Positions 1 to 7,841 are shown, counted from the stretch's first letter. The stretch: 12,178 nt of DNA from Flavobacterium sp. (GCF_003525665.1 NZ_DQDX01000215.1:1-12178); one strand, 5' to 3'. The notes: generated from the letters alone by a model not told the origin. Numbers and translations: made by a program.

Positions 1-69
1 CCTTTAACTGCTTATTAACACTAAAAAAGAAATATTTTTTGTAATTTTAAAATAATTAAATCAAAAGTT

Positions 70-399
70 ATGTCAAGCAAAAATGGAAATGGCGCATTAG
101 CACTTTTAGTTGGTGCAGCAATTGGAGTTGGAGTAGGAATTTTATTTGCTCCAGATAAAGGTGAAAAAACTAGAGAAAAACTCAAAGACGGTTTTGATGA
201 TTTAAAAGATCAAGCCAAAGATAAATGGAGTTCGATAGAAGAAGAGGCGAAAGACAAGTTTTCTAAATCGAAAGCAGATTTTAAAGAAACGGTAGAAGAC
301 TTACTTTCTAATTCGAGTTATAAAGCCGAAGAAGCGATTTCGTTTCTTGAAGAAAAATTGGCCGAATTAAAAAAACAAAACGCTAAACTTCAAAAATAA
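70..399 (+). CDS. YtxH domain-containing protein
   Basis: Small protein of 109 residues. Residues about 9-27 form a glycine/alanine-rich hydrophobic helix, followed by LFAPDKGEKTREKL, the typical junction of YtxH-family proteins, where the helix runs into APxxGxxTRxxL. The rest, residues 30-109, is highly charged (Lys, Glu, Asp) and predicted to be a long amphipathic or coiled-coil helix. YtxH-like proteins are membrane-anchored, of unknown biochemical role, and often linked to general stress. The start is the first ATG after an A-rich leader; no good Shine-Dalgarno is visible, as usual in Bacteroidota. Its TAA stop overlaps the ATG of the next gene by one base (TAATG), so the two are very probably translationally coupled. 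An AT-rich tract at 33-41 resembles the -7 box but has the wrong internal spacing. The family call is firm; the role is not known. Confidence 0.85.
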   Translation: MSSKNGNGALALLVGAAIGVGVGILFAPDKGEKTREKLKDGFDDLKDQAKDKWSSIEEEAKDKFSKSKADFKETVEDLLSNSSYKAEEAISFLEEKLAELKKQNAKLQK

Positions 400-749
400 T
401 GGCATTTGAAGATTTAAAAGAACACACAGATGCAGTTCAAGAAAATGCTAAAGCTTATCTAGATAGCAGCATTGCTTACTATAAACTTTGGGGTTTTAAA
501 GTGGCAATGAAGTCTACTACTTTGATGCTTAAGTTTTTACTTATTACCATTTGTCTTTCTATTGTGTTGCTTTTTGTATCGATTGCTGGAGCATTTGCAT
601 TGGGTAATCTATTCGATAGTTATCCATTAGGATTTCTTGCCGTGGCCGGAATTTATTTAGTTCTAGCCTTACTTTTATTTTTAGTAAAAGATAAAATAGT
701 AGAAGGACCAATTTTAGAAAAATTCTCAGAAATATTTTTTAACGACTAA
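399..749 (+). CDS. Phage-holin-superfamily-like small membrane protein
   Basis: Protein of 116 residues with two clear transmembrane helices at about 45-67 and 76-96, joined by a short turn (LFDSYPLG). An amphipathic N-terminal helix (1-40) precedes them and a short charged tail follows. This topology, and its place directly after a YtxH gene, matches what is annotated in flavobacteria as 'phage holin family protein' (holin superfamily III / Holin-X-like). The holin label reflects fold similarity; nothing around it is phage-derived, so a lysis function is unlikely, and a membrane or envelope stress role shared with its neighbours is more plausible (inference). It starts within the stop codon of the upstream gene and is followed after 3 bases by the next start, so it is the middle gene of a compact operon. 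Confidence 0.75.
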   Translation: MAFEDLKEHTDAVQENAKAYLDSSIAYYKLWGFKVAMKSTTLMLKFLLITICLSIVLLFVSIAGAFALGNLFDSYPLGFLAVAGIYLVLALLLFLVKDKIVEGPILEKFSEIFFND

Positions 750-752
750 TTT

Positions 753-1007
753 ATGGAAACAAAAAAATATTCATCTTACGCAGAAATTGAGCAAGATTTA
801 GAAATTCTAAAATTAGAAAAGGAAATCTATTACCAAAAAATGCTTTTAAGTATTGATAAAACCAAGGACAGCATTCTTCCATCAAAGTCGATTTCATTGA
901 TTGGAAACTTGTATCAAAAAGTATTTTCTGGAACGTATGGAACGATTTTAAAGCTAGTTATTCCGTATGTTTTCAATTGGTATATAAACAGAAAAAGAGG
1001 CGATTAG
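753..1007 (+). CDS. DUF6327-like hypothetical protein
   Basis: Protein of 84 residues. The N-terminal half (about 1-40) is a charged helix with the pattern SSYAEIEQDLEILKLEKEIY. A middle segment carries Ser and Lys residues, and the C-terminus (about 62-78) is hydrophobic and aromatic, ending NWYINRKRGD. From memory this is the small third partner found after YtxH and holin-like genes in Flavobacterium, annotated DUF6327; that assignment is recalled, not searched. No function is known. The C-terminal hydrophobic stretch followed by basic residues suggests a membrane-associated, positive-inside tail. It begins only 3 bases after the previous stop, and its own TAG stop lies in the loop of the terminator hairpin, so translation termination and transcription termination are adjacent. 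Confidence 0.7.
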   Translation: METKKYSSYAEIEQDLEILKLEKEIYYQKMLLSIDKTKDSILPSKSISLIGNLYQKVFSGTYGTILKLVIPYVFNWYINRKRGD

Positions 1008-1020
1008 GCCTCTTTTTTTT
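992..1020 (+). terminator. Rho-independent terminator of the YtxH operon
   Basis: A 10-bp stem pairs 992-1001 with 1008-1017; its core is GAGGC/GCCTC, extended by A5/T5. The loop is GATTAG and holds the TAG stop of the third gene, and a run of eight T residues follows (1013-1020). The A-tract on the other side gives the minus strand a U-run as well, so it may also stop transcription of the convergent SPFH gene ending at 1036. Confidence 0.85.
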
Positions 1021-1035
1021 GTTATAAAATTAAAT

Positions 1036-2022
1036 TTATACTTCGTCTGTTGGATTACTTGTATCTGATGGATTAAAATCTGCTGATGTGTGATCATTTT
1101 TTGCCTTCACACGTTTTGGCTGATTTTTCATTGTTTCACCAATTTGGTTACTTGCAGAAAAACTCGCCACCATATTATTCAACATATCGCTTCCAGCTTG
1201 TGGTGAATTTGGTAATAAAATCAAATTCGAATTAGTATCTGCACCAATCGCTTGCAACGTATCATAATGTTGTGTAACTACAATTAACGCCGAAGCTTCT
1301 TGAGAGTTAATTCCAACCGAATTCAATACTTCAACACTTTCTACCAATCCACGTGCAATTTCTCTACGTTGATCTGCAATACCTTGACCTTGAAGTTTTT
1401 TACTTTCTGCTTCAGCTTTTGCTTTAGCAACAATTCTAATTCTTTGTGCTTCAGATTCAAATTCTGCAGCCGTTTTTTCTCTATCGGCAGCGTTGATTCT
1501 ATTCATCGCATTTTTCACTTGAATGTCTGGATCGATATCAGTAACCAAAGTATTGATAATATCATAACCATAAGTCGTCATTGCTTCGTTCAATTCACGT
1601 TTTACCGCAATTGCAATATCATCTTTTCTAACAAAAACGTCATCCAAAATTAATTTAGGAACTTCAGCACGAACTACGTCAAATACATAAGCCGTAATTT
1701 GATCATGCGGATATTCTAATTTATAAAACGCTTCATATACTTTATCCTGAATCACTTTAAACTGAACCGAAACTTTCATTTTGATAAACACGTTATCTTT
1801 AGTTTTCGTTTCAATTAATACATCAAGTTGTTGAATACGTAGATTTACTCTTCCTGCAACTCGATCAATGATAGGAATTTTAAGTTGTAAACCAGAGTTT
1901 CTAATACTTGTAAATTTACCAAATCGCTCAATTACAACAGCTGTTTGTTGCTTCACAGTGAAGAATGAAGAAAACAAAATAATCAGTGCAAAGACAGCTA
2001 AAACAATTAAAAAAACATCCAT
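1036..2022 (-). CDS. SPFH/band-7 domain membrane protein, HIR-like
   Basis: Protein of 328 residues. Residues 3-22 form an N-terminal membrane anchor, followed by an SPFH (stomatin/prohibitin/flotillin/HflK) domain at about 23-175 and an Ala/Glu/Lys-rich helix at about 172-228 (NRINAADREKTAAEFE, then AKAKAEAESKKLQGQGIA). A Ser/Pro/Asp-rich tail closes it. Several blocks (QQLDVLIETKTKDNVF near 64-79, AYVFDVVRAEVPKLILDDVF at 111-130, YGYDIINTLVTDIDPD at 151-166) closely recall plant hypersensitive-induced-response proteins. The family builds large membrane-bound oligomeric cages or scaffolds that organise membrane microdomains and can regulate proteases such as FtsH. Many bacterial SPFH genes sit beside an NfeD partner; none is present here. 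The gene is convergent with the YtxH operon and divergent from the beta-barrel gene. A near-consensus -7 box (CAAATTAA at 2080-2087 on +, 7 of 8 on minus) may drive it. Family call strong; substrate unknown. Confidence 0.9.
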   Translation of the reverse strand: MDVFLIVLAVFALIILFSSFFTVKQQTAVVIERFGKFTSIRNSGLQLKIPIIDRVAGRVNLRIQQLDVLIETKTKDNVFIKMKVSVQFKVIQDKVYEAFYKLEYPHDQITAYVFDVVRAEVPKLILDDVFVRKDDIAIAVKRELNEAMTTYGYDIINTLVTDIDPDIQVKNAMNRINAADREKTAAEFESEAQRIRIVAKAKAEAESKKLQGQGIADQRREIARGLVESVEVLNSVGINSQEASALIVVTQHYDTLQAIGADTNSNLILLPNSPQAGSDMLNNMVASFSASNQIGETMKNQPKRVKAKNDHTSADFNPSDTSNPTDEV

Positions 2023-2068
2023 TATATAATATTTAGTTTGTTAATACAGTAATTATACGAGAATAACT

Positions 2069-2076
2069 TATGTTTG
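2069..2076 (+). promoter_or_regulatory. Bacteroidota -7 promoter element (TATGTTTG)
   Basis: TATGTTTG matches the Bacteroidota consensus TAnnTTTG and lies 20 bases before the ATG of the beta-barrel gene. The expected TTG near -33 is not at a good distance; the closest, at 2038-2040, is too far. It is therefore a moderate candidate. Confidence 0.45.
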
Positions 2077-2096
2077 TTACAAATTAATTTTTAATA

Positions 2097-2753
2097 ATGA
2101 TGAAATATTTTTTAGCAGTAGTTTTTTTTGTTTTTACAAGTTCAATTTTTGCCCAACATGGTAATAGAGATGGAAATAGAATTGGTATTTCTGGCGGAAT
2201 TTCACAATCTACTTTATTTACATCCAATTTCGATTCTAAGCCAGGAATAGGTTTTGCAGGCGGATTTTCTGTAAGAGGAAATTACTACAATGATTTTAGT
2301 ATGATTTTCGGAATGCAATTTTTCTACAATACTTTTTCACTTGAAACAACTTCTGTTTCTTTGGCTAAAAAAGATACCGAGTTCAGTGTTTCTGGAGCGC
2401 AAGTTCGATTATTACTCAGTTATAATATCGTGAAAGATCACGTTTCTTTAGACTTCGGACCAGTTTTACAAGTAAACGGAAAAATGAGTGTGCAAGAAGC
2501 AGACGAAACCAACATCATCAACGGAACACTCTTACAAGCAAAGCAAATTGAAGACATAACAAAAATAAACGGAAACTTGTATTTTGGAGTTTCAGCTGGA
2601 AATAGATTAGTAAGAGCAGTTGTTTTTTATCAATATGGAGTGAACAACATCTTAAACAATTTAAACAAAGAAAATAGTTTAAAAACGTTAAACGGAGGCG
2701 ATTTTAAAGGAAACCACGGAACGGTAAGCGCTCAAGTGTTGTTTAATCTATAA
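2097..2753 (+). CDS. Exported outer-membrane beta-barrel protein (PorT-like)
   Basis: Protein of 218 residues. The N-terminus is a classic Sec signal peptide: a short basic start, hydrophobic core FLAVVFFVFTSSIF, and a likely cleavage after FA at residue 19. The mature part alternates short beta-type stretches of hydrophobic/aromatic and polar residues (RIGISGGISQSTLF, FAGGFSVRGNYY, SMIFGMQFFYN, VRLLLSYN, VSLDFGPVLQVNG, NLYFGVSAGNRL, VVFYQYGVNN) separated by Gly/Asn turns, as in 8- to 10-strand outer-membrane barrels. This resembles the porin-family / outer membrane beta-barrel (PorT-like) proteins common in Bacteroidota. Two ATG codons are adjacent (2097 and 2100); either could start it. It is a single gene with its own terminator. 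The location is well supported, but no transport or binding function can be read from it. Confidence 0.8.
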   Translation: MMKYFLAVVFFVFTSSIFAQHGNRDGNRIGISGGISQSTLFTSNFDSKPGIGFAGGFSVRGNYYNDFSMIFGMQFFYNTFSLETTSVSLAKKDTEFSVSGAQVRLLLSYNIVKDHVSLDFGPVLQVNGKMSVQEADETNIINGTLLQAKQIEDITKINGNLYFGVSAGNRLVRAVVFYQYGVNNILNNLNKENSLKTLNGGDFKGNHGTVSAQVLFNL

Positions 2754-2757
2754 AATA

Positions 2758-2790
2758 AAAAGTCCCGAATCAATCGGGACTTTTCTTTTT
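2758..2790. terminator. Bidirectional terminator between the barrel gene and gltX
   Basis: An 11-bp perfect stem, AAAAGTCCCGA (2758-2768) with TCGGGACTTTT (2774-2784), encloses a 5-base loop. T-rich tracts follow on both strands: TTTTCTTTTT on +, and the complement of AAAATAAAA (2752-2760 region) on minus. It lies between the converging stops of the beta-barrel gene (2753) and gltX (2791), and probably serves both. Confidence 0.9.
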
Positions 2791-4296
2791 CTATAAACTA
2801 GCAATCGCTTTTTCCAATCGCTTGATGGTTTCTTCTTTTCCAATCAATTCTACAATATCAAAAAGATGCGGACCTTTTAAAGCACCAACCAAACTCAATC
2901 GGAAAGGTTGCATCACTTTACCCATTCCAATTTCGTTTTTCATCATCCAATCTTTTACAATTGTTTCTATGTTTAATGAAGTAAATTCACCCACATTTTC
3001 TAAAACAGAAATCAATTGTTGCATTAAATTTGGCGTTTCTTCTTTCCAATTCTTCGCAGCTTTTTCATCATAAGAAGTTGGAGCAACAAAGAAATAATCG
3101 GCTAATTCCCAGAAATCGGATACGAAATTAGCGCGTTCTTTTATCGAAGAAACTATTCTTACTAAAGTTGTATAATCTACATCAATTCCTTTTTCATAAA
3201 CAATAGGAGCAAAGGCTTTCGCCAAATCTTCATCACTTTGTTTTTGTAAATACTGATGATTGAACCATTTATTTTTCTCTGGATCAAATTTTGCTCCAGC
3301 TTTGTGAACTCTATTCAAATCAAATTTTTCTGCCAATTCTTCTAACGAAAATAATTCTTGATCTGTTCCGTCATTCCAGCCCAGTAAAGCTAAAAAGTTT
3401 ACAACAGCTTCTGGAAAAAATCCGTTTTCTCTGTAGCCTGATGAAATTCCTTCTTCGGTTTTCCATTCTAAAGGAAAAACAGGAAATCCCATTTTATCAC
3501 CATCACGTTTCGATAACTTTCCATTTCCAATTGGCTTCAAAATCAATGGTAAATGAGCAAATTCTGGTGCATCCCAACCAAAACTTCTGTATAGCAAAAC
3601 GTGTAATGGCATTGATGGCAACCATTCTTCACCACGAATCACATGCGAAGTTTCCATTAAATGGTCATCAACAATATTCGCCAAATGATAGGTTGGCATT
3701 CCGTCTGATTTAAATAAAACTTTATCGTCTAATAAATTGGTTTCAAATTTTATATCGCCACGAATGATATCTTTTAAATGCAACGTTTCATCAATCGGAG
3801 TTTTAAATCGGATAACAAAATGCTCGCCTGCAGCAATTCTTTTATCGGTTTCTTCCTTTGAAATTACTAACGAAGTATCCAATTTTTCACGATTACTCCA
3901 ATTGTAAATGAATGTTTTTCCTTCTGCTTCATATTCTTTTCTCAAGCTATCCAAAGCTTCTGGTGTATCAAATGCATAATAAGCATTTCCATAAGTAATC
4001 AATTGATCAGCATATTGTTTGTACAAATCTTTCCTTTCAGATTGACGGTAAGGTCCAAATTTTTCGTTCTTTCCAACCGTTTCACTCGGAGCAATTCCTA
4101 ACCAATTCAGTGCTTCCATGATGTATTCTTCGGCACCAGGAACAAATCTATTTTGATCGGTATCTTCAATTCTCAAATAGAAAACGCCTCCATGTTTTTT
4201 AGCAAATAAATAATTAAATAAGGCAGTACGAACGCCGCCAATATGTAAAGGTCCAGTTGGACTTGGTGCAAAACGCACACGAACTTGTTTAGACAT
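2791..4296 (-). CDS. gltX: Glutamate--tRNA ligase
   Basis: Charges tRNA-Glu with glutamate using ATP in the cytosol; class Ib aminoacyl-tRNA synthetase. With the start at 4296 it has 501 residues, typical for the family. The opening VRVRFAPSPTGPLHIGG carries the HIGH-type motif (HIGG, 18-21), and the KMSKS-type motif is KLSKR at 260-264. The glutamate/tRNA-acceptor region includes EDTDQNR and the block HVIRGEEWLPSMPLH. The anticodon-binding domain occupies the C-terminal third. The open frame extends 13 codons further upstream, to an ATG at 4335, but the -7 promoter box lies at 4325-4332, so that ATG would not be transcribed; MSKQVRVRF is also the usual N-terminus. No cysteine is seen in the 501-residue product, so the zinc knuckle found in E. 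coli GluRS is absent (YYAFDT replaces the first cysteine pair). Neighbouring genes are convergent and divergent, so it is monocistronic. Confidence 0.97.
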   Translation of the reverse strand: MSKQVRVRFAPSPTGPLHIGGVRTALFNYLFAKKHGGVFYLRIEDTDQNRFVPGAEEYIMEALNWLGIAPSETVGKNEKFGPYRQSERKDLYKQYADQLITYGNAYYAFDTPEALDSLRKEYEAEGKTFIYNWSNREKLDTSLVISKEETDKRIAAGEHFVIRFKTPIDETLHLKDIIRGDIKFETNLLDDKVLFKSDGMPTYHLANIVDDHLMETSHVIRGEEWLPSMPLHVLLYRSFGWDAPEFAHLPLILKPIGNGKLSKRDGDKMGFPVFPLEWKTEEGISSGYRENGFFPEAVVNFLALLGWNDGTDQELFSLEELAEKFDLNRVHKAGAKFDPEKNKWFNHQYLQKQSDEDLAKAFAPIVYEKGIDVDYTTLVRIVSSIKERANFVSDFWELADYFFVAPTSYDEKAAKNWKEETPNLMQQLISVLENVGEFTSLNIETIVKDWMMKNEIGMGKVMQPFRLSLVGALKGPHLFDIVELIGKEETIKRLEKAIASL

Positions 4297-4324
4297 TTTT
4301 TTTGTATAAAGTTGATTCAATGTG

Positions 4325-4332
4325 CAAAGATA
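4325..4332 (-). promoter_or_regulatory. Bacteroidota -7 promoter element of gltX
   Basis: On the minus strand the sequence reads TATCTTTG, a full match to TAnnTTTG, followed by the usual GCA. It would start transcription roughly 20-25 bases before the ATG at 4296, and it excludes the more upstream ATG at 4335. No clear TTG is seen near -33. Confidence 0.65.
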
Positions 4333-4402
4333 CAATTTGCTATTGAAATTGTTATTGCCATTGCTTTTGTCTTTAGTAAAGATTTAACTTTTATCGTAAG
4401 TA

Positions 4403-4410
4403 TAAATTTG
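4403..4410 (+). promoter_or_regulatory. Bacteroidota -7 promoter element of the DUF4175 operon
   Basis: TAAATTTG fits TAnnTTTG and lies 35 bases before the TTG start at 4446. There is no convincing -33 TTG. It would drive DUF4175 and the overlapping ybeY gene, divergent from gltX. Confidence 0.5.
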
Positions 4411-4445
4411 TATTTTTATCGGTTATAAACAAATGATTAACAATT

Positions 4446-7400
4446 TTGGAGAATCAAAACATAATTTACAGTAAACTTGAACAGTTTATTAAGAAGTTTT
4501 ACACCAACGAATTACTACGTGGAACCATTTTCTTTGTAGGATTGGGATTGCTGTATTTTCTTTTTACACTTTTTGTAGAATATTTCCTTTGGTTAAAACC
4601 AACAGCAAGAACCGTTTTATTTTGGACATTCATCGCCGTGGAACTTTTCTTGTTGCTACGATTTATTTTGTTTCCGATTTTTAAATTGTTCAAACTCCAA
4701 AAAGGAATCAATTTTGACGATGCTTCAAAAATTATTGGAAGTCATTTTAGTGAAGTAGGCGACAAGCTTACTAATTTTCTTCAGCTTTCTAATGATCAAA
4801 ATAAATCAGAATTACTTCTTGCTTCGATAGATCAAAAAGCAAATACATTGCAACCAATACCTTTTGGAAACGCGATAAATTTTGGAAACAATAAAAGATA
4901 TTTGCCTCTAGCGATTATTCCTATTTTGTTCTTTTTGTTTTTTATGATATCAGGGCAAAGCGATATTATTTCTCAAAGTTTTAATCGTGTAGTGAATTAC
5001 AAAGATCAATTTTTGCCACCAGCGCCATTTGAATTCCAAGTTTTAAATTCGAATTTACAAACCGAACAAAACAAAGATTTTCTTTTAAAAGTGAAAACTG
5101 TTGGAAAAATCGTTCCAGAAAATGCAATGATTTTTATTGGTGACGAAAGTTATTTTATGGAAAGTAATAAAGCTGGTGAATTTCAATTTGTAATTCCGAA
5201 GCCAAAGGAAAATATTGAATTTCATATTGAAGCTAACGAAGTTTCTTCGAATGATTTTGAATTGGCCGTAATTACAGTTCCATCAATTGCTAATTTCGAA
5301 ATGATTTTGAATTTCCCAGGATATTTGAATAAAAAATCAGAAATAGTAAAAGGAACAGGAAACGCAGTTATTCCAGAAGGAACAAGAATCACTTGGAAAA
5401 TGAATACGCTTGCAACTCAAAAGGTGGATTGGGTGAACGATGCAGCAAAATATTCCTTCTCAAAACAAGACAATCAGTTTTTATTAACTAAAAATATCAG
5501 TCAAAACACAGATTATCAAATTCTTACTTCAAATAATAAAGTTCAGAATTACGAAAAACTAAACTATCAGATCTCTGTTATCAAAGATCAATATCCAACA
5601 ATCTCTGTAGGAAATGCTCCAGACAGTTTAAAGATTTCTAAAAACTATGTTTTAGGTCAAGTTTCAGACGATTACGGACTTTCTAAGCTTCAAATTGTGT
5701 ATTATCCTAAAGACAATCCTAATAATGCTAAACGTGGAACAATTAACGTAAAAAGAGATATTTACGACCAATTCGTATTTGCTTTCCCAAGTAATTTGCC
5801 AATTCAAGTTGGAGTTTCGTATGATTATTATTTTGAAGTTTTTGATAACGATGCGTTACACAATTACAAAAGCACCAAATCATCTGTGTTTTCTCATCGT
5901 GAATCAACCGATGTAGAAAAGGAAGATCAAATGATGATGCAACAAAACGACAACATTAATTCATTAGAAAAATCTTTAAAAACTCAAGAAAAGCAATTCA
6001 ACGAAATGGAGAAATTGCAAAAAATGGGTAAGGAAAAAGACAACCTAGAATTTAAGGAACAACAAAAAGTAAATGATTTTATTAATCGTCAAAAAAAGCA
6101 AGACGAAATGATGAAAGAATTTGCAGAGAAAATGAAAGACAATTTAGAGAAGTTCAAGACCGATAAAAAAGATGAAGTCAAAGAACTTTTAAAAGAACGT
6201 CTAGAAAAAGTAGATAAAGAATTCGAAAAAAATAAAAAGCTTTTAGACGAGTTGAAAGAACTGAATGATAAAATTCAGAAAGAAGAATTGTTCGAAAAAA
6301 TGGATAAGTTAAAACAGCAAGGTAAAAATCAAACCAAAAGTTTGGAACAACTTGTTGAACTTACTAAGAAATATTATGTAGAAAAAAAGGCCGAACAAAT
6401 TGCTAATAAACTAGAGAAACTTTCAGAAAAGCAAGATAAATTATCTGAAAACGAAAAAGAAAATAATACAGAAAAGCAAGAAGAAATCAATAAGGAATTT
6501 GATGAGATCCAAAAAGAATTGAACGATTTAAAGAAAGACAATGAAGAATTAAAATCACCTGTTGATTTACCAGAAACCGCTCCAAAAGAAAAAAGTATTG
6601 ACGAAGATTTGAAGAAAGCTTCAGATGAATTAAAGAAACAATCTAAAGCTGGAGCAAAACCAAAACAGAAAAGCGCTTCCAAAAAAATGAAGCAAATGAG
6701 TCAGGAAATGCAAGAAAGCATGGAAGCCGGTGAGCAAGAGCAAATGGAAGAAGATATTGCGATGTTGCGTCAAATTCTTGATAATCTTTTGGCGTATTCA
6801 TTTTCTCAAGAAGACGTGATGAAACAGTTTAAAGGTTTAAAACGCGGTTCGCCTTCGTTCAATAAAAATCTAAAAATTCAGCAAAATCTAAAGCAACAAT
6901 TCAAGCATGTTGATGATAGTCTTTTTGCTATGTCATTACGTAATCCAAAAATCGCTGAAGACGTAACGCGTGAAGTTGGAAATGTACAATACAACGTAGA
7001 CAAAGCTCTTGAAACTTTAGCAGACGCCAATGTTTCTAAAGGAACTTCACACCAACAATTCGCTACAAGTTCTGCTAACAAATTGGCCGACATGTTAGAA
7101 GTCACACTTAACAACATGCAAATGGCTATGGCAATGTCGATGCCAGGCGCAGGAAAAGGAAAACCATCGCCTGGGCAAGGTTCGGGAATGCAACTTCCAG
7201 ATATTATTAAAAAGCAAGAAGGTCTTGGCGACAAAATGAAGAAGGGAATGAAACCTGGAGAAAAACCGGGTGAAGGAAGTAGTGGACAAGGTGGAGAAAA
7301 AGAAGGCGGAAAAGAAGGACAAAAACAAGGCAAGGACGGAAAAGGAAAAGACGGTAAAAGCGGACAAGGTTCTGGAGGAAACGGAAGTTCTAAAGGAAAT

Positions 7401-7841
7401 GAAAAAGGCGAGAATGGCGAAGATGGTGAAGGCGATGCAGAGAAGATTATGGAAATTTACAAAGAGCAACAACAACTTCGTGAAGCTTTACAAAACGAAT
7501 TGAATAAACAAGGCATGGGCGGACAAGGGCAAAATGCACTAGATCAAATGAAACAAATTGAGAAGCAATTACTCAACAAAGGTTTCAATAACGACGTGCT
7601 GCAAAAGATGCTAAATCTAAAGTACGAAATGCTAAAACTAGACAAAGCGATTCAACAACAAGGTCAAGAAAAGAAGCGTCAAGCCGAAACCAATAAGAAG
7701 GATTTCATCAATTCAACTAACGCTTTGCCAACGCGTCTTCAAGAATATTTGAATAGTGTAGAAATTTTAAACAGACAAACGCTACCTTTGCACCAAAATT
7801 TCAACCAAAAGGTTCAAGAATATTTCAAGAAAAATGATTAG
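4446..7841 (+). CDS. DUF4175 family large membrane/periplasmic protein
   Basis: A 1131-residue protein of unknown function. Hydrophobic helices at about 25-48, 56-77 and 153-170 anchor it. Residues about 171-485 look beta-rich and extracytoplasmic (for example FEMILNFPGYLNKKSEIVKG and VSDDYGLSKLQIVYYPKD). A very long Lys/Glu/Gln coiled-coil zone covers about 488-780, a Gly/Lys/Gln low-complexity segment about 900-995, and a final helical part ends at 1131. This matches the DUF4175 family (also seen in alphaproteobacteria as a large low-complexity protein). The start is TTG at 4446: an in-frame stop lies at 4434-4436, and the next in-frame ATG is only around residue 167, beyond all the membrane helices. 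An out-of-frame ATG at 4433 opens a 13-codon ORF over the start. The gene overlaps ybeY by 8 bases and is likely co-transcribed with it. An envelope scaffold role is conceivable but unproven. Confidence 0.88.
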   Translation: MENQNIIYSKLEQFIKKFYTNELLRGTIFFVGLGLLYFLFTLFVEYFLWLKPTARTVLFWTFIAVELFLLLRFILFPIFKLFKLQKGINFDDASKIIGSHFSEVGDKLTNFLQLSNDQNKSELLLASIDQKANTLQPIPFGNAINFGNNKRYLPLAIIPILFFLFFMISGQSDIISQSFNRVVNYKDQFLPPAPFEFQVLNSNLQTEQNKDFLLKVKTVGKIVPENAMIFIGDESYFMESNKAGEFQFVIPKPKENIEFHIEANEVSSNDFELAVITVPSIANFEMILNFPGYLNKKSEIVKGTGNAVIPEGTRITWKMNTLATQKVDWVNDAAKYSFSKQDNQFLLTKNISQNTDYQILTSNNKVQNYEKLNYQISVIKDQYPTISVGNAPDSLKISKNYVLGQVSDDYGLSKLQIVYYPKDNPNNAKRGTINVKRDIYDQFVFAFPSNLPIQVGVSYDYYFEVFDNDALHNYKSTKSSVFSHRESTDVEKEDQMMMQQNDNINSLEKSLKTQEKQFNEMEKLQKMGKEKDNLEFKEQQKVNDFINRQKKQDEMMKEFAEKMKDNLEKFKTDKKDEVKELLKERLEKVDKEFEKNKKLLDELKELNDKIQKEELFEKMDKLKQQGKNQTKSLEQLVELTKKYYVEKKAEQIANKLEKLSEKQDKLSENEKENNTEKQEEINKEFDEIQKELNDLKKDNEELKSPVDLPETAPKEKSIDEDLKKASDELKKQSKAGAKPKQKSASKKMKQMSQEMQESMEAGEQEQMEEDIAMLRQILDNLLAYSFSQEDVMKQFKGLKRGSPSFNKNLKIQQNLKQQFKHVDDSLFAMSLRNPKIAEDVTREVGNVQYNVDKALETLADANVSKGTSHQQFATSSANKLADMLEVTLNNMQMAMAMSMPGAGKGKPSPGQGSGMQLPDIIKKQEGLGDKMKKGMKPGEKPGEGSSGQGGEKEGGKEGQKQGKDGKGKDGKSGQGSGGNGSSKGNEKGENGEDGEGDAEKIMEIYKEQQQLREALQNELNKQGMGGQGQNALDQMKQIEKQLLNKGFNNDVLQKMLNLKYEMLKLDKAIQQQGQEKKRQAETNKKDFINSTNALPTRLQEYLNSVEILNRQTLPLHQNFNQKVQEYFKKND

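Noticed and set aside
399..749. Prophage remnant suggested by the holin-like gene
   Set aside because: No endolysin, tail, integrase or attachment repeats nearby; the gene is embedded in a YtxH operon.
1300..1653. 117-codon + strand open frame inside the SPFH gene
   Set aside because: Antisense shadow of a well-supported SPFH gene; Phe/Cys/Ser/Asn-rich translation with no domain.
3291..3713. 140-codon + strand open frame antisense to gltX
   Set aside because: Shadow of gltX, whose motifs are unambiguous; no promoter, domain or plausible start context.
4510..4525. parS half-site-like ACGTGGAAC in DUF4175 (similar half-sites near 4637 and 5732)
   Set aside because: Only one half of the palindrome is present and it encodes common residues (RGT, VEL, RGT); no CACGTG centre.
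6374..7475. Several minus-strand open frames (6374-6682, 6878-7333, 7095-7475) and a + strand frame at 7270-7503
   Set aside because: They arise from the Lys/Glu- and Gly-rich low-complexity coding of DUF4175; translations are Ser/Phe- or Pro-rich or Lys/Glu-rich noise.
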